The notes beneath the pieces were generated by a model. The model ran no database searches. It saw nothing but the letters and a program-made list of their open reading frames with translations, and was not told the DNA's origin. DNA of 64,000 nucleotides from an uncultured Tateyamaria sp. (GTDB taxonomy: Bacteria > Pseudomonadota > Alphaproteobacteria > Rhodobacterales > Rhodobacteraceae), in the NCBI GenBank assembly GCA_905480645.1, contig CAJQRC010000021.1, positions 1-64,000 of the forward strand. Direction: 5' to 3'. The translations under genes were made by a program, and so were the position numbers. This document shows, piece after piece, positions 19,348 to 28,036 of this stretch; the first letter of the stretch is position 1; the number at the start of each line of letters is the position of its first letter.

Positions 19348-20681
19348 TGAACGATCTCTATTCAAACCAGCGCAGCATGCGCAACATGCGTAATATTGCA
19401 ATGCAGCGGGGTGTAGTAGCTATTTTGGACGTTGGCAGTTCAAAAATAGCATGCCTTGTCCTTCGCTTCGATGGAGTGCCTGACGTTAGTACTGCAAGCG
19501 ACATTGGCCCATTAGCTGGGCAGTCTGGATTCCGTGTAATTGGTGCCGCAACAACCCGCTCTCGTGGAGTAACTTTTGGTGAAATAAACGCAATTCAAGA
19601 AACAGAAAGTGCTATTCGTACTGTTCTACAAGCCGCACAAAAAATGGCTCACAGTCGTGTTGATCATGTAATCGCATGTTTATCAGGAGGAGAGCCGCGT
19701 AGTTATGGACTAGATTCTCTAGTTGATGTGCAAGGTCATATCGTTACGGAGGAGGACGTGGCTCGTGTTTTGTCTCTTTGTGATGTTCCTGATTACGGTG
19801 AAGGGCGCGAAGTGCTACATGCTCAGCCAGTTAATTTTGCGCTAGATAACCGTTCTGGTTTATCTGATCCTCGGGGCCAGATGGGCGCCGAGCTAGCTGT
19901 TGATATGCATATGTTAACTGTTGATACATCTGCTGTTCAGCATCTCGCAAATTGTATCAAGCGATGTGATCTTGAATTGGCTGGAATTGCTTCAGCTTCA
20001 TATGTATCGGGCATTTCTTCCCTAGTTGAGGATGAACTTGAGTTGGGTGCTGCTTGTATTGATCTTGGTGGTGGCTCAACGGGTATCTCAATTTTTATTA
20101 AAAAACATATGATTTATGCAGACTCTGTGCGGATGGGTGGTGATCATATCACAAGTGATATTTCGATGGGGCTAAAAGTACCTATGGCTAATGCTGAAAG
20201 AATTAAAACTTTTTACGGTGGTGTTCAGGCGACAGGCATGGATGATCGTGAAATGATCGAGATCGGTGGCGAGACAGGCGACTATGAACATGATCGGCGC
20301 ACCGTCAGCCGTGCAGAATTAATTGGCATTATGCGTCCTCGCGTCCAAGAGATTCTCGAAGAAGTTCGGGTGCGACTGGATGCTGCAGGCTTTGACCACC
20401 TGCCTAGTCAGCAAATAGTTTTGACAGGTGGCGGTAGCCAAATTCCGGGCCTCGACGGTCTGGCTTCTAAAATTTTAGGACAGCAAGTTCGTTTAGGCCG
20501 CCCGCTGCGAGTGCATGGATTGCCACAGGCAGCAACTGGACCAAGTTTTTCCAGTGCGGTTGGGTTGGCACTTTTTGCAGCCCATCCGCAAGACGAATGG
20601 TGGGACTTTGACATCTCGTATAACCGTTATCCTGCTCGTAGTTTGCGCAGGGCAGTAAAATGGTTTCATGATAACTGGTAA
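19347..20681 (+). CDS. ftsA: Cell division protein FtsA
   Basis: FtsA is an actin-like ATPase that tethers FtsZ to the membrane. The 444-residue product has the phosphate-1 motif VAILDVGSSKIACLV, the adenosine motif IVLTGGGSQIPGL, and a C-terminal amphipathic basic tail (SLRRAVKWFHDNW) fit for membrane binding. The ATG at 19347 overlaps the ftsQ stop (TGATG); a GTG three bases earlier is the alternative. A 28-nt palindrome covers its stop codon. Confidence 0.95.
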   Translation: MNDLYSNQRSMRNMRNIAMQRGVVAILDVGSSKIACLVLRFDGVPDVSTASDIGPLAGQSGFRVIGAATTRSRGVTFGEINAIQETESAIRTVLQAAQKMAHSRVDHVIACLSGGEPRSYGLDSLVDVQGHIVTEEDVARVLSLCDVPDYGEGREVLHAQPVNFALDNRSGLSDPRGQMGAELAVDMHMLTVDTSAVQHLANCIKRCDLELAGIASASYVSGISSLVEDELELGAACIDLGGGSTGISIFIKKHMIYADSVRMGGDHITSDISMGLKVPMANAERIKTFYGGVQATGMDDREMIEIGGETGDYEHDRRTVSRAELIGIMRPRVQEILEEVRVRLDAAGFDHLPSQQIVLTGGGSQIPGLDGLASKILGQQVRLGRPLRVHGLPQAATGPSFSSAVGLALFAAHPQDEWWDFDISYNRYPARSLRRAVKWFHDNW

Positions 20682-20704
20682 TCACAATATGTATTGCAAT
20701 TACC
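20677..20704. other. 28-nt nested palindrome over the ftsA stop codon
   Basis: GGTAAT and ATTACC form the outer 6-bp stem and CAATA and TATTG an inner 5-bp stem, separated by a two-base mismatch, with TG at the tip. The outer stem includes the ftsA TAA. No T-run follows, so a classical terminator is unlikely. It could be an mRNA processing or stabilising hairpin between ftsA and ftsZ, or a protein-binding site in the ftsZ promoter region. Confidence 0.5.
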
Positions 20705-20854
20705 GATATGGAGTAAAAAAGCGCGTTTAATTCCCCATATTTTGCGATACTTTGGTTTTTTTACGTGACGAATAAGACACAAAGAGTTTATAAAGGTACC
20801 AATACAACAAAAAAACACCCGCGAATGCGGCAAACTATACAGGCGGATATCACA

Positions 20855-22447
20855 ATGACTTTGAACCTTTCACTGCCAGGGCAGGATGAGCTTAAACCTC
20901 GCATAACCGTTTTTGGTGTGGGTGGGGCAGGCGGTAACGCTGTCAACAATATGATCGAAAAAGCGCTGGATGGCGTTGACTTCGTAGTTGCTAATACTGA
21001 CGCACAGGCTCTGCAACAATCTACAGCGGCTAACCGCGTTCAACTGGGTATTAAAGTTACGGAAGGGCTTGGTGCTGGAGCACGTGCAAGTGTTGGAGCC
21101 GCCGCAGCTGAGGAATCAATTGAGCAGATAGTTGATCATTTAGCCGGAGCGCATATGTGCTTTATCACAGCAGGAATGGGAGGTGGCACAGGAACTGGAG
21201 CTGCTCCAATCATTGCGCAAGCAGCTCGTGAATTAGGTGTTTTGACGGTTGGTGTCGTGACCAAACCTTTTCAGTTCGAAGGTGGCAGGCGGATGAAGCA
21301 GGCTGAGGATGGTGTCGATGCATTGCAAAAAATGGTTGATACTTTGATCATCATACCAAACCAAAACCTTTTTCGATTAGCGAATGAAAAAACCACGTTC
21401 ACGGAAGCTTTTTCAATGGCGGATGATGTCCTTTATCAAGGTGTAAAAGGTGTAACAGATCTGATGGTGCGTCCCGGTCTTATTAATCTTGATTTTGCTG
21501 ACGTTCGCGCAGTTATGGATGAAATGGGAAAAGCGATGATGGGTACCGGTGAATCAGAAGGTGAGGACCGAGCCATTCAAGCAGCTGAGAAAGCAATTGC
21601 TAATCCGTTGCTTGATGAGATTTCGCTGCGTGGTGCAAAAGGAGTTCTCATCAATATTACCGGCTCTCATGATCTTACCTTATTCGAATTGGATGAGGCG
21701 GCAAATCGGATTCGGGAAGAAGTTGATCCGGATGCAAACATTATTGTTGGGTCAACTCTCGATACGGCAATGGAGGGTATGATGCGGGTCAGCGTTGTAG
21801 CAACTGGCATAGACGTCAGTGATGCGCATGGTGAAGTTCCAGCGCCACGCCGGACATTGGCAGAACCTTTACCCTATAGCGGGACAGTTAGTGTTGCTGA
21901 GCAAGAGGCTGTCTTGGAACCAACTTCTAATTTAGTGCATGCAAGTACTGAGGAGCCAGGATTGTTTCCTGATCTTGAAAGATCAGAAGGAAATTTTCCA
22001 GCATTAGAAGCCCTCACACCCAAAGAAGGAAATTCAGATTTTGAGCAAGATGACTTGCCGCCTCCAGCCTACAAGCCTCACGTAGCTGCTTTTGGATCGA
22101 CATCTGGCCATCAAGCCTCAATTGGTGAAGAAACGCCTTTACCAGGTACGCCATCGGCAGAAGTATTGGCTCGTCTGAACGAAGTAGTAGGAAGAACCGC
22201 CCCTGAGGCCCCCACTCTTAAAACATCGTCCGCCGAACCAGAAGAAAAACCACGCTTTAGTGGAATAAATTCGTTGATAAATCGCATGACGGGTTCGGGT
22301 GAAGATGTCACAGCTGGTATTCCGTCTAGGCAGCAACCTTCGGTTCAAAGGCAAGCTACAACACCGGCGGTACAGCCTACAGAAGCTGTTGACCCAGATC
22401 AGGAACGGATAGAAATCCCAGCCTTTCTGCGTCGTCAAGCAAATTAA
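20855..22447 (+). CDS. ftsZ: Cell division GTPase FtsZ
   Basis: FtsZ is the tubulin-like GTPase forming the Z ring. From ATG 20855 the product is 530 residues and begins [20 protein letters not shown], the normal roseobacter start. Motifs are [12 protein letters not shown], the tubulin signature [12 protein letters not shown], and the synergy-loop region [12 protein letters not shown] long, low-complexity linker of about 180 residues follows, as typical for alphaproteobacteria, then the C-terminal peptide [10 protein letters not shown] that binds FtsA. An in-frame upstream extension to 20765 exists but does not look conserved. Confidence 0.96.
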   Translation: MTLNLSLPGQDELKPRITVFGVGGAGGNAVNNMIEKALDGVDFVVANTDAQALQQSTAANRVQLGIKVTEGLGAGARASVGAAAAEESIEQIVDHLAGAHMCFITAGMGGGTGTGAAPIIAQAARELGVLTVGVVTKPFQFEGGRRMKQAEDGVDALQKMVDTLIIIPNQNLFRLANEKTTFTEAFSMADDVLYQGVKGVTDLMVRPGLINLDFADVRAVMDEMGKAMMGTGESEGEDRAIQAAEKAIANPLLDEISLRGAKGVLINITGSHDLTLFELDEAANRIREEVDPDANIIVGSTLDTAMEGMMRVSVVATGIDVSDAHGEVPAPRRTLAEPLPYSGTVSVAEQEAVLEPTSNLVHASTEEPGLFPDLERSEGNFPALEALTPKEGNSDFEQDDLPPPAYKPHVAAFGSTSGHQASIGEETPLPGTPSAEVLARLNEVVGRTAPEAPTLKTSSAEPEEKPRFSGINSLINRMTGSGEDVTAGIPSRQQPSVQRQATTPAVQPTEAVDPDQERIEIPAFLRRQAN

Positions 22448-22473
22448 CAAAAATTAATTGATGATCTTAATTT

Positions 22474-22498
22474 AGGCCGCCAAGTGGTGGCCTTTTTT
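22474..22498 (+). terminator. Intrinsic terminator after ftsZ
   Basis: AGGCCGCC (22474-22481) and GGTGGCCT (22486-22493) form an 8-bp stem (one G-T pair) with a 4-nt loop, followed by six T. It lies 26 nt after the ftsZ stop and marks the end of the main division transcript. lpxC then needs its own promoter in the 120 nt before it. Confidence 0.9.
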
Positions 22499-22625
22499 AT
22501 CGTTTATGCTGGAAATTGGATTACCTCTCCGCGTGTGTCATATTTCAAATTGTTACAAAGATTGAATTGTGTTTTTGGACTGCCCCCTGTTTTTCTTTTC
22601 TAAGTTCAGGGTTATAAACATTGCC

Positions 22626-23549
22626 ATGCAAACCACTTTAAAAACACCAATTGTATTCACTGGCTGGGGTTTGCACACAGGAAGATTGGCTCAATTGACA
22701 ATTTGTCCCGCAATGGCTGATCAGGGCTTTTGGTTTTGTCGAACAGATATAAGCGTCGGTAACAATTTGGTGCAGGCCCGTTGGGATGCAGTTCAGCCTT
22801 CTTCCCTTTGTACAACCCTAGCAAATAAAGATGGGGTCACAGTAAGTACGGTGGAGCACTTGTTGGCTGCTCTTGTAGGCTGTGGGGTACATAATGCCTT
22901 GATTGAGATCGATGGGCCAGAGGTGCCAATTTTAGACGGATCTGCACTAGCTTTTGTGCGGGGGCTTGTTCGGTGCGGTCTACGTGTCCTCTCGGTGCCG
23001 GTGCATGCGCTGGAAGTATTAAAGCCTGTTTCAATTATGTCCGGAAATTCCACAGCAACGTTAGTCCCTTTTGACTGTTTACGTATTGATTTTCAAATCA
23101 ATTTTGATGATTCCGCTATCGGTAGCCAATATAAATCCTTGAGATTGGTTAATAGTAGCTTCGCCCGTGAGCTTTGTGATAGCCGTACATTTTGCTGTAA
23201 GGGCGATATTGATAGGATGCAGGCTAATGGTAAGGCTCTTGGTGGAAGTCCAGGCGATAATGCGGTAGTTTTTGATGGTGCTTTAGTTGCCAGCCCTGGA
23301 GGATTACGCCATCCAGATGAACCATTGCGTCATAAAATGCTTGATGCTGTAGGTGATCTGGCTTTGGCTGGTGTCCCATTAATTGGACACTACACCGGAG
23401 TGCGGGCAGGGCATTCGCTTACTAACAGATTACTTAATAAATTGTTTACAACATCTGGAGCTACTAGGATGATTACATGTGATAGAAGAATTACAGAGCG
23501 TTTGCCCGGCTTTGGCCTTGTTTGGGAAGAGATTCCTGTTGTTGTATGA
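22626..23549 (+). CDS. lpxC: UDP-3-O-acyl-N-acetylglucosamine deacetylase LpxC
   Basis: LpxC is the Zn-dependent deacetylase that commits UDP-GlcNAc to lipid A. The 307-residue product (ATG 22626, MQTTLKTPIVFTGWGLHTG) has the zinc-ligand region VEHLLAALVGCGVHNALIE, the LRHPDEPLRHKMLDAVGDLAL segment with the His and Asp ligands, and GHYTGVRAGHSLTN with the catalytic His. A longer form from a GTG at 22569 has no conserved sequence. Confidence 0.96.
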   Translation: MQTTLKTPIVFTGWGLHTGRLAQLTICPAMADQGFWFCRTDISVGNNLVQARWDAVQPSSLCTTLANKDGVTVSTVEHLLAALVGCGVHNALIEIDGPEVPILDGSALAFVRGLVRCGLRVLSVPVHALEVLKPVSIMSGNSTATLVPFDCLRIDFQINFDDSAIGSQYKSLRLVNSSFARELCDSRTFCCKGDIDRMQANGKALGGSPGDNAVVFDGALVASPGGLRHPDEPLRHKMLDAVGDLALAGVPLIGHYTGVRAGHSLTNRLLNKLFTTSGATRMITCDRRITERLPGFGLVWEEIPVVV

Positions 23550-23653
23550 TTTATAGTGAATTCGTCATTTTCTCCGCTGGAATTTGTGTGCTAGAGAGTA
23601 AAGTGACAGCCCGGATAATGGGTGGCGTATGGCATCGTTGGGGGCGGTAAGGC

Positions 23654-24520
23654 ATGAACTGGAGCAATTCCATGACAAGGCTGACTTTAGTTATGGCTAT
23701 AGTGGCTGTGCTTGCAGCTTGTGGTGGTAATGGCCGTCCAACTACGGGTGGTTTATTTAATAAAAAAGAAATTCCACTTGATAATTATACAGCCGAACAA
23801 ATTTTTGGCCGTGGAGAATTTGAGCTGGATAATGGCAACGCTAGTGAAGCAGCATACTACTTTTCTGAAATTGAACGGCTGTATCCGTATTCTGATTGGG
23901 CGCGTAGAGCATTAATTATGCAAGCATTCTCATATCATAGTGATAAGGATTATCCGAACAGCCGGTCAGCAGCACAACGGTTTATAGACTTTTATCCCGA
24001 TGATGACGATGCAGCCTACGCTCAATACCTTCTGGCCTTGAGTTATTATGATCAAATTGATGAAGTTGGGCGGGATCAGGGACTTACCTTCCAAGCACTT
24101 CAGGCTTTGCGCGAAGTAATTGAACGTTATCCCGACAGTGAGTATGCTAAGTCATCGATTTTAAAATTTGACCTCGCTTTTGATCACTTGGCGGGTAAAG
24201 AGATGGAGATTGGACGTTATTATTTAAAACGTGGTCGGTACACTGCTGCGATAAATCGATTTCGTGTTGTGGTAGAGGATTTTCAAACTACAAGTCATAC
24301 GCCTGAAGCCCTGCATCGCCTTGTTGAAAGTTATTTATCGCTTGGTTTGACAGCAGAGGCGCAGACTGCAGCAGCAATTCTTGGGTATAATTATCAATCA
24401 ACTGATTGGTATCAGGATAGCTATAAGTTGCTTGCAGGCAAGGGGCTAAAACCTTCAATGCTTAGTGACGGATGGTTGAGGCAGGTGTATCGTCAGATGA
24501 TTAAGGGTCGTTGGATTTAA
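23654..24520 (+). CDS. bamD: Outer membrane assembly lipoprotein BamD
   Basis: BamD is the essential lipoprotein of the BAM complex that inserts beta-barrel proteins. The 288-residue precursor has a signal peptide ending in the lipobox LAAC with lipidation at Cys23, then five TPR-like repeats (YYFSEIERLYPYSDWARRALIMQ, AAQRFIDFYPDDDDAAYAQYLLALSYY, and others). An alternative start at 23672 would still leave a signal peptide. The order lpxC-bamD-recN is typical of alphaproteobacteria. Confidence 0.95.
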   Translation: MNWSNSMTRLTLVMAIVAVLAACGGNGRPTTGGLFNKKEIPLDNYTAEQIFGRGEFELDNGNASEAAYYFSEIERLYPYSDWARRALIMQAFSYHSDKDYPNSRSAAQRFIDFYPDDDDAAYAQYLLALSYYDQIDEVGRDQGLTFQALQALREVIERYPDSEYAKSSILKFDLAFDHLAGKEMEIGRYYLKRGRYTAAINRFRVVVEDFQTTSHTPEALHRLVESYLSLGLTAEAQTAAAILGYNYQSTDWYQDSYKLLAGKGLKPSMLSDGWLRQVYRQMIKGRWI

Positions 24521-24556
24521 CTGTCGTATTGGCGAAGGCCAATTTGGTGAACGAGT

Positions 24557-26203
24557 ATGCTGCGCGGACTTGAAATATCAGATATGTTAATAATTGACCG
24601 ACTGGAGCTTACATTCCAGCCTGGTTTAAATGTATTGACTGGTGAGACCGGTGCTGGAAAATCAATTCTTTTGGACTGTTTGGGCTTTGTTCTAGGTTGG
24701 CGGGGGCGTGCTGATCTTGTACGTCACGGTGCGGCTCAGGGAGAAGTCTTAGCATGGTTCGATTTGGTGGAGGATCACCCAGCACAATTTATTTTAGATA
24801 ATGCGGGTTTGCCGCGTTGTAAGGAATTAATTTTGCGTCGGGTTAATACTGTTGAGGGACGCAAAACAGCGTGGGTAAACGATCGGCGTTGTTCTGGTGA
24901 AATTTTACGTGCCTTGTCCGAAAAGTTGATAGAATTGCATGGTCAGCATGATGATCGAGGCTTACTGAACCCTGGCGGGCATTGTGATATTTTGGATGAG
25001 TTTGCTGGGCTTGATGAGGCTCGGGCAAATACTGAGATCACATGGCAAAAAGCCAAAAAGGCTAGCAAAGCTCTGAAGTCAGCGGAAGATGCAATGGGTG
25101 TTGTCAGGGCAGAGGAGGAATATCTACGCCATGCTGTTGCAGAATTGGATGTTTTAGATCCTAGACCAGGCGAGGATGGAGAGCTTGATACAAAACGTCG
25201 TCTGATGCAAAGTGCTGAACAAGTACGTGATCATGTACGTCGCGCTTATCAATCTTTAGGTAATGAAGGTGCTGAAGGTGCGGTTAGCGATGCTTTCAAG
25301 TGGTTGGATGGTGCTGCCGAAAAAGCAGATAGCTTGCTCGATGGGCCATTGTCAGCCTTGGGTCGGGTTGTGATTGATCTAGACGAAGCTTTGGAGGGGA
25401 TTGCAACTGCAATGGACCGATTGAGCTTTAATACATCTGAGTTGGAAGATGCTGAAGAAAGATTATTCGCCATTCGTGACTTGTCACGCAAACACCAAAT
25501 TATTCCTGATGAGTTAGCGGCATTCGCCGATGATTTGCGCGCTAAACTAGCGTCTTTGGATGCCAGTGATGCTAAACTTTCTAGTCTGAAATCCCATAGG
25601 GACTTTGCTGATGCGGCTTATGAAAAGGCAGCAGCGTCATTATCAGCTGAGCGTAAAAAAGCTGCTAAAAAACTTGATAAGGCAGTAATGGTGGAACTTA
25701 TGCCGCTCAAAATGGAACAAGCAGTTTTTATCACCCAAATTTCAAATGACGTTGCTACAAAAGGTGGTATTGACGCTGTAACTTTTACTGTGGCGACTAA
25801 CCCAGGAGCACCTTCTGGGCCACTTAATAAAATTGCATCAGGTGGTGAGCTAAGTCGGTTCCTGCTCGCAATTAAGGTTTGCCTTACAAAAAGCCAAATG
25901 GGTCTGACAATGATTTTTGATGAGATTGATAGAGGTGTTGGAGGGGCAACGGCAGATGCTGTTGGGCGTCGCCTTGCGTCAATTGCTGAATCTGGGCAGG
26001 TACTGGTCGTAACGCATTCGCCACAGGTTGCGGCGTTGGGTACACACCACTTGCGTGTAGAAAAATTAGTTTCGAAAGGTAAGACAAAATCTATTGTAGT
26101 TCCCCTAACTAAGTCTGATCGCGTAGATGAGATAGCACGCATGTTGGCCGGTGATGTTATTACAGATCAGGCTCGTGATGCCGCAAGAGTCCTTTTGGAT
26201 TAA
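24557..26203 (+). CDS. recN: DNA repair protein RecN
   Basis: RecN is an SMC-like ATPase acting in double-strand break repair. The 548-residue protein has the Walker A loop GETGAGKS (29-36), a long coiled-coil middle (about 150-390), the ABC signature ASGGELSRFLLAIK, and Walker B MIFDEIDRGVGG near the C-terminus. The gene begins 36 nt after bamD. Confidence 0.96.
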   Translation: MLRGLEISDMLIIDRLELTFQPGLNVLTGETGAGKSILLDCLGFVLGWRGRADLVRHGAAQGEVLAWFDLVEDHPAQFILDNAGLPRCKELILRRVNTVEGRKTAWVNDRRCSGEILRALSEKLIELHGQHDDRGLLNPGGHCDILDEFAGLDEARANTEITWQKAKKASKALKSAEDAMGVVRAEEEYLRHAVAELDVLDPRPGEDGELDTKRRLMQSAEQVRDHVRRAYQSLGNEGAEGAVSDAFKWLDGAAEKADSLLDGPLSALGRVVIDLDEALEGIATAMDRLSFNTSELEDAEERLFAIRDLSRKHQIIPDELAAFADDLRAKLASLDASDAKLSSLKSHRDFADAAYEKAAASLSAERKKAAKKLDKAVMVELMPLKMEQAVFITQISNDVATKGGIDAVTFTVATNPGAPSGPLNKIASGGELSRFLLAIKVCLTKSQMGLTMIFDEIDRGVGGATADAVGRRLASIAESGQVLVVTHSPQVAALGTHHLRVEKLVSKGKTKSIVVPLTKSDRVDEIARMLAGDVITDQARDAARVLLD

Positions 26204-26304
26204 TCAGTTAGTATCTTTGGGAAACTTATTCGTGGTGGGCTTTCCACATAACAAGACATAGCCTATGACAAAACAATAAAATTATTTTTTGCAAAAAGCA
26301 CTTT

Positions 26305-27993
26305 ATGTCCATATCTCTGCGCCGTTTTTTTCTCCAAAAGTTAAATCAGGTCGTTACAGCCTGCGCAGTTGGCTGGTCCGTCCTGCGTCGTCAGGGACCA
26401 AGCCAAATTCAGTTTTGGTTTATCGCACTTGCTATTGGGATTGTGGCCGGTTTTGCAGCCCTACTTTTTCGTAAAGGCATCGAAGGGCTCCAAGCTTGGG
26501 TTTACGGGACAGATGATGTTCATAATCTCGCTAGCTTTGCTTCATCTTTGCCGTGGTACTTAATCTTGATTATTCCAATTTTTGGTGGACTATTGACCGG
26601 TATTATTCTCCATTGGTTCACTAAAGATGCAGTTGTTCGCAGTGTTGCAGATGTGATTGAAGGTGCTGCATTGCGTGATGGGCAGGTGGGAACAAGGGCT
26701 GGTATGGCATCCGCATTAGCGAGTTTGATCACTTTATCTTCTGGTGGTTCTACAGGCAGAGAAGGACCTGTAGTTCACATTGCTGCAGTAATCTCTACCA
26801 AGGTATCGCGTTGGATCAAAGCGGATGGGATTACCGGACGTGATTTATTAGGCTGTGCTGTTGCTGCGGCAGTGTCTGCCAGCTTCAATGCGCCAATTGC
26901 TGGTGCTCTTTTCGCACTGGAAGTAGTACTGCGTCATTTTGCAGTGCATGCCTTTGCTCCGATAGTTATCGCGAGTGTTGCTGGCACTGTAATTAATCGA
27001 CTTGAATTCGGTGGAATTACAGAATTTGAGCTAACAAAAACAAATGCATTGGCCTTTTATTGGGAGTTACCGGCCTTTTTGGCTCTTGGTTTAGTTTCAG
27101 GCTTGGTCGCTGTTATACTGATGCGTGCAATTTTTTGGACAGACGATTTAGGGACTAAATTACAAGAGCGGACTAAAATGCCGCGTTGGCTACGCCCTGT
27201 AATATCTGGAGCAATCTTAGGATTATTAGCCATTTTTTATCCACATATCATTGGTGTGGGCTATGAAACGACTACGCTAGCACTAACTGGTCAGTTGGCT
27301 TTGAATGATGTTCTTGTTTTTGCGGTTCTCAAAACTGCCGCTGTGGCAATCACGATGGCTGGTCGCATGGGAGGAGGCGTGTTTTCGCCGTCGCTGATGT
27401 TGGGGGCATTAACTGGGTTGTCCTTTGGATTAATTGCAACTGGATGGCTTCCGGATATTTCTGGCTCAGTGACACTCTATGCTTTGGCCGGAATGGGTGC
27501 CGTTGCAGCGGCTGTGTTAGGAGCACCAATTTCCACTACTTTAATTGTGTTTGAATTGACAGGCGACTGGCAAACAGGATTGGCCGTTATGATTGCAGTC
27601 TCGATTTCAACTGCGCTCTCATCACGTTTGGTAGATCGAAGTTTCTTTTTGACGCAGCTAGAGCGACGCGGAGTTCACCTTGCTGCTGGCCCACAAGCAT
27701 ATCTTCCGGCAACGTTTATCGTGGGTAAAGTAATGCGCAAAAAAGATCACCCACAAGCTGCTAATGAAAGCCTGTGTTGGCAGATGATTAATGGTGCAAT
27801 TTATATTGATGCCAATGCAACTTTGGAGGCCGCCCTACCCATTTTTGATCGAACAATGGTATCTTTCATTCCTGTTGTTACATTAACTGGTGATGAAAAT
27901 GCACCGGAGCTTCAGGGTGCGCTTTTCCAAGTCGATGCTCTGAAAGTATATACTGGAGCTTTGGCAGCAACTGCAGCTGAAGAACATAGTTGA
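26305..27993 (+). CDS. ClC-family chloride channel/transporter
   Basis: This is a 562-residue ClC protein with ten or more membrane helices. The filter segment GGSTGREGP contains the external gating Glu (E153), and GGGVFSPSLMLGA is the second anion-binding motif. At the position aligned with the internal proton-glutamate of E. coli ClcA, the sequence reads ALE206-V207, so that residue is Val as in ClC channels, not Glu as in exchangers. The canonical GSGIP motif is replaced by a diverged stretch (SVADVIEGAALR). A short C-terminal domain of about 100 residues may be a degenerate CBS pair. The exact ion and coupling are uncertain. Confidence 0.88.
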   Translation: MSISLRRFFLQKLNQVVTACAVGWSVLRRQGPSQIQFWFIALAIGIVAGFAALLFRKGIEGLQAWVYGTDDVHNLASFASSLPWYLILIIPIFGGLLTGIILHWFTKDAVVRSVADVIEGAALRDGQVGTRAGMASALASLITLSSGGSTGREGPVVHIAAVISTKVSRWIKADGITGRDLLGCAVAAAVSASFNAPIAGALFALEVVLRHFAVHAFAPIVIASVAGTVINRLEFGGITEFELTKTNALAFYWELPAFLALGLVSGLVAVILMRAIFWTDDLGTKLQERTKMPRWLRPVISGAILGLLAIFYPHIIGVGYETTTLALTGQLALNDVLVFAVLKTAAVAITMAGRMGGGVFSPSLMLGALTGLSFGLIATGWLPDISGSVTLYALAGMGAVAAAVLGAPISTTLIVFELTGDWQTGLAVMIAVSISTALSSRLVDRSFFLTQLERRGVHLAAGPQAYLPATFIVGKVMRKKDHPQAANESLCWQMINGAIYIDANATLEAALPIFDRTMVSFIPVVTLTGDENAPELQGALFQVDALKVYTGALAATAAEEHS

Positions 27994-28036
27994 TCGGTTC
28001 TTATTATTAACGGTTTTGTGATAAAATAGCTTAGTG

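Noticed and set aside
20765-20854. 30-residue N-terminal extension of FtsZ from GTG
   Set aside because: The normal FtsZ start MTLNLS lies at 20855; the extension is basic, unlike homologs, and crosses the likely promoter region.
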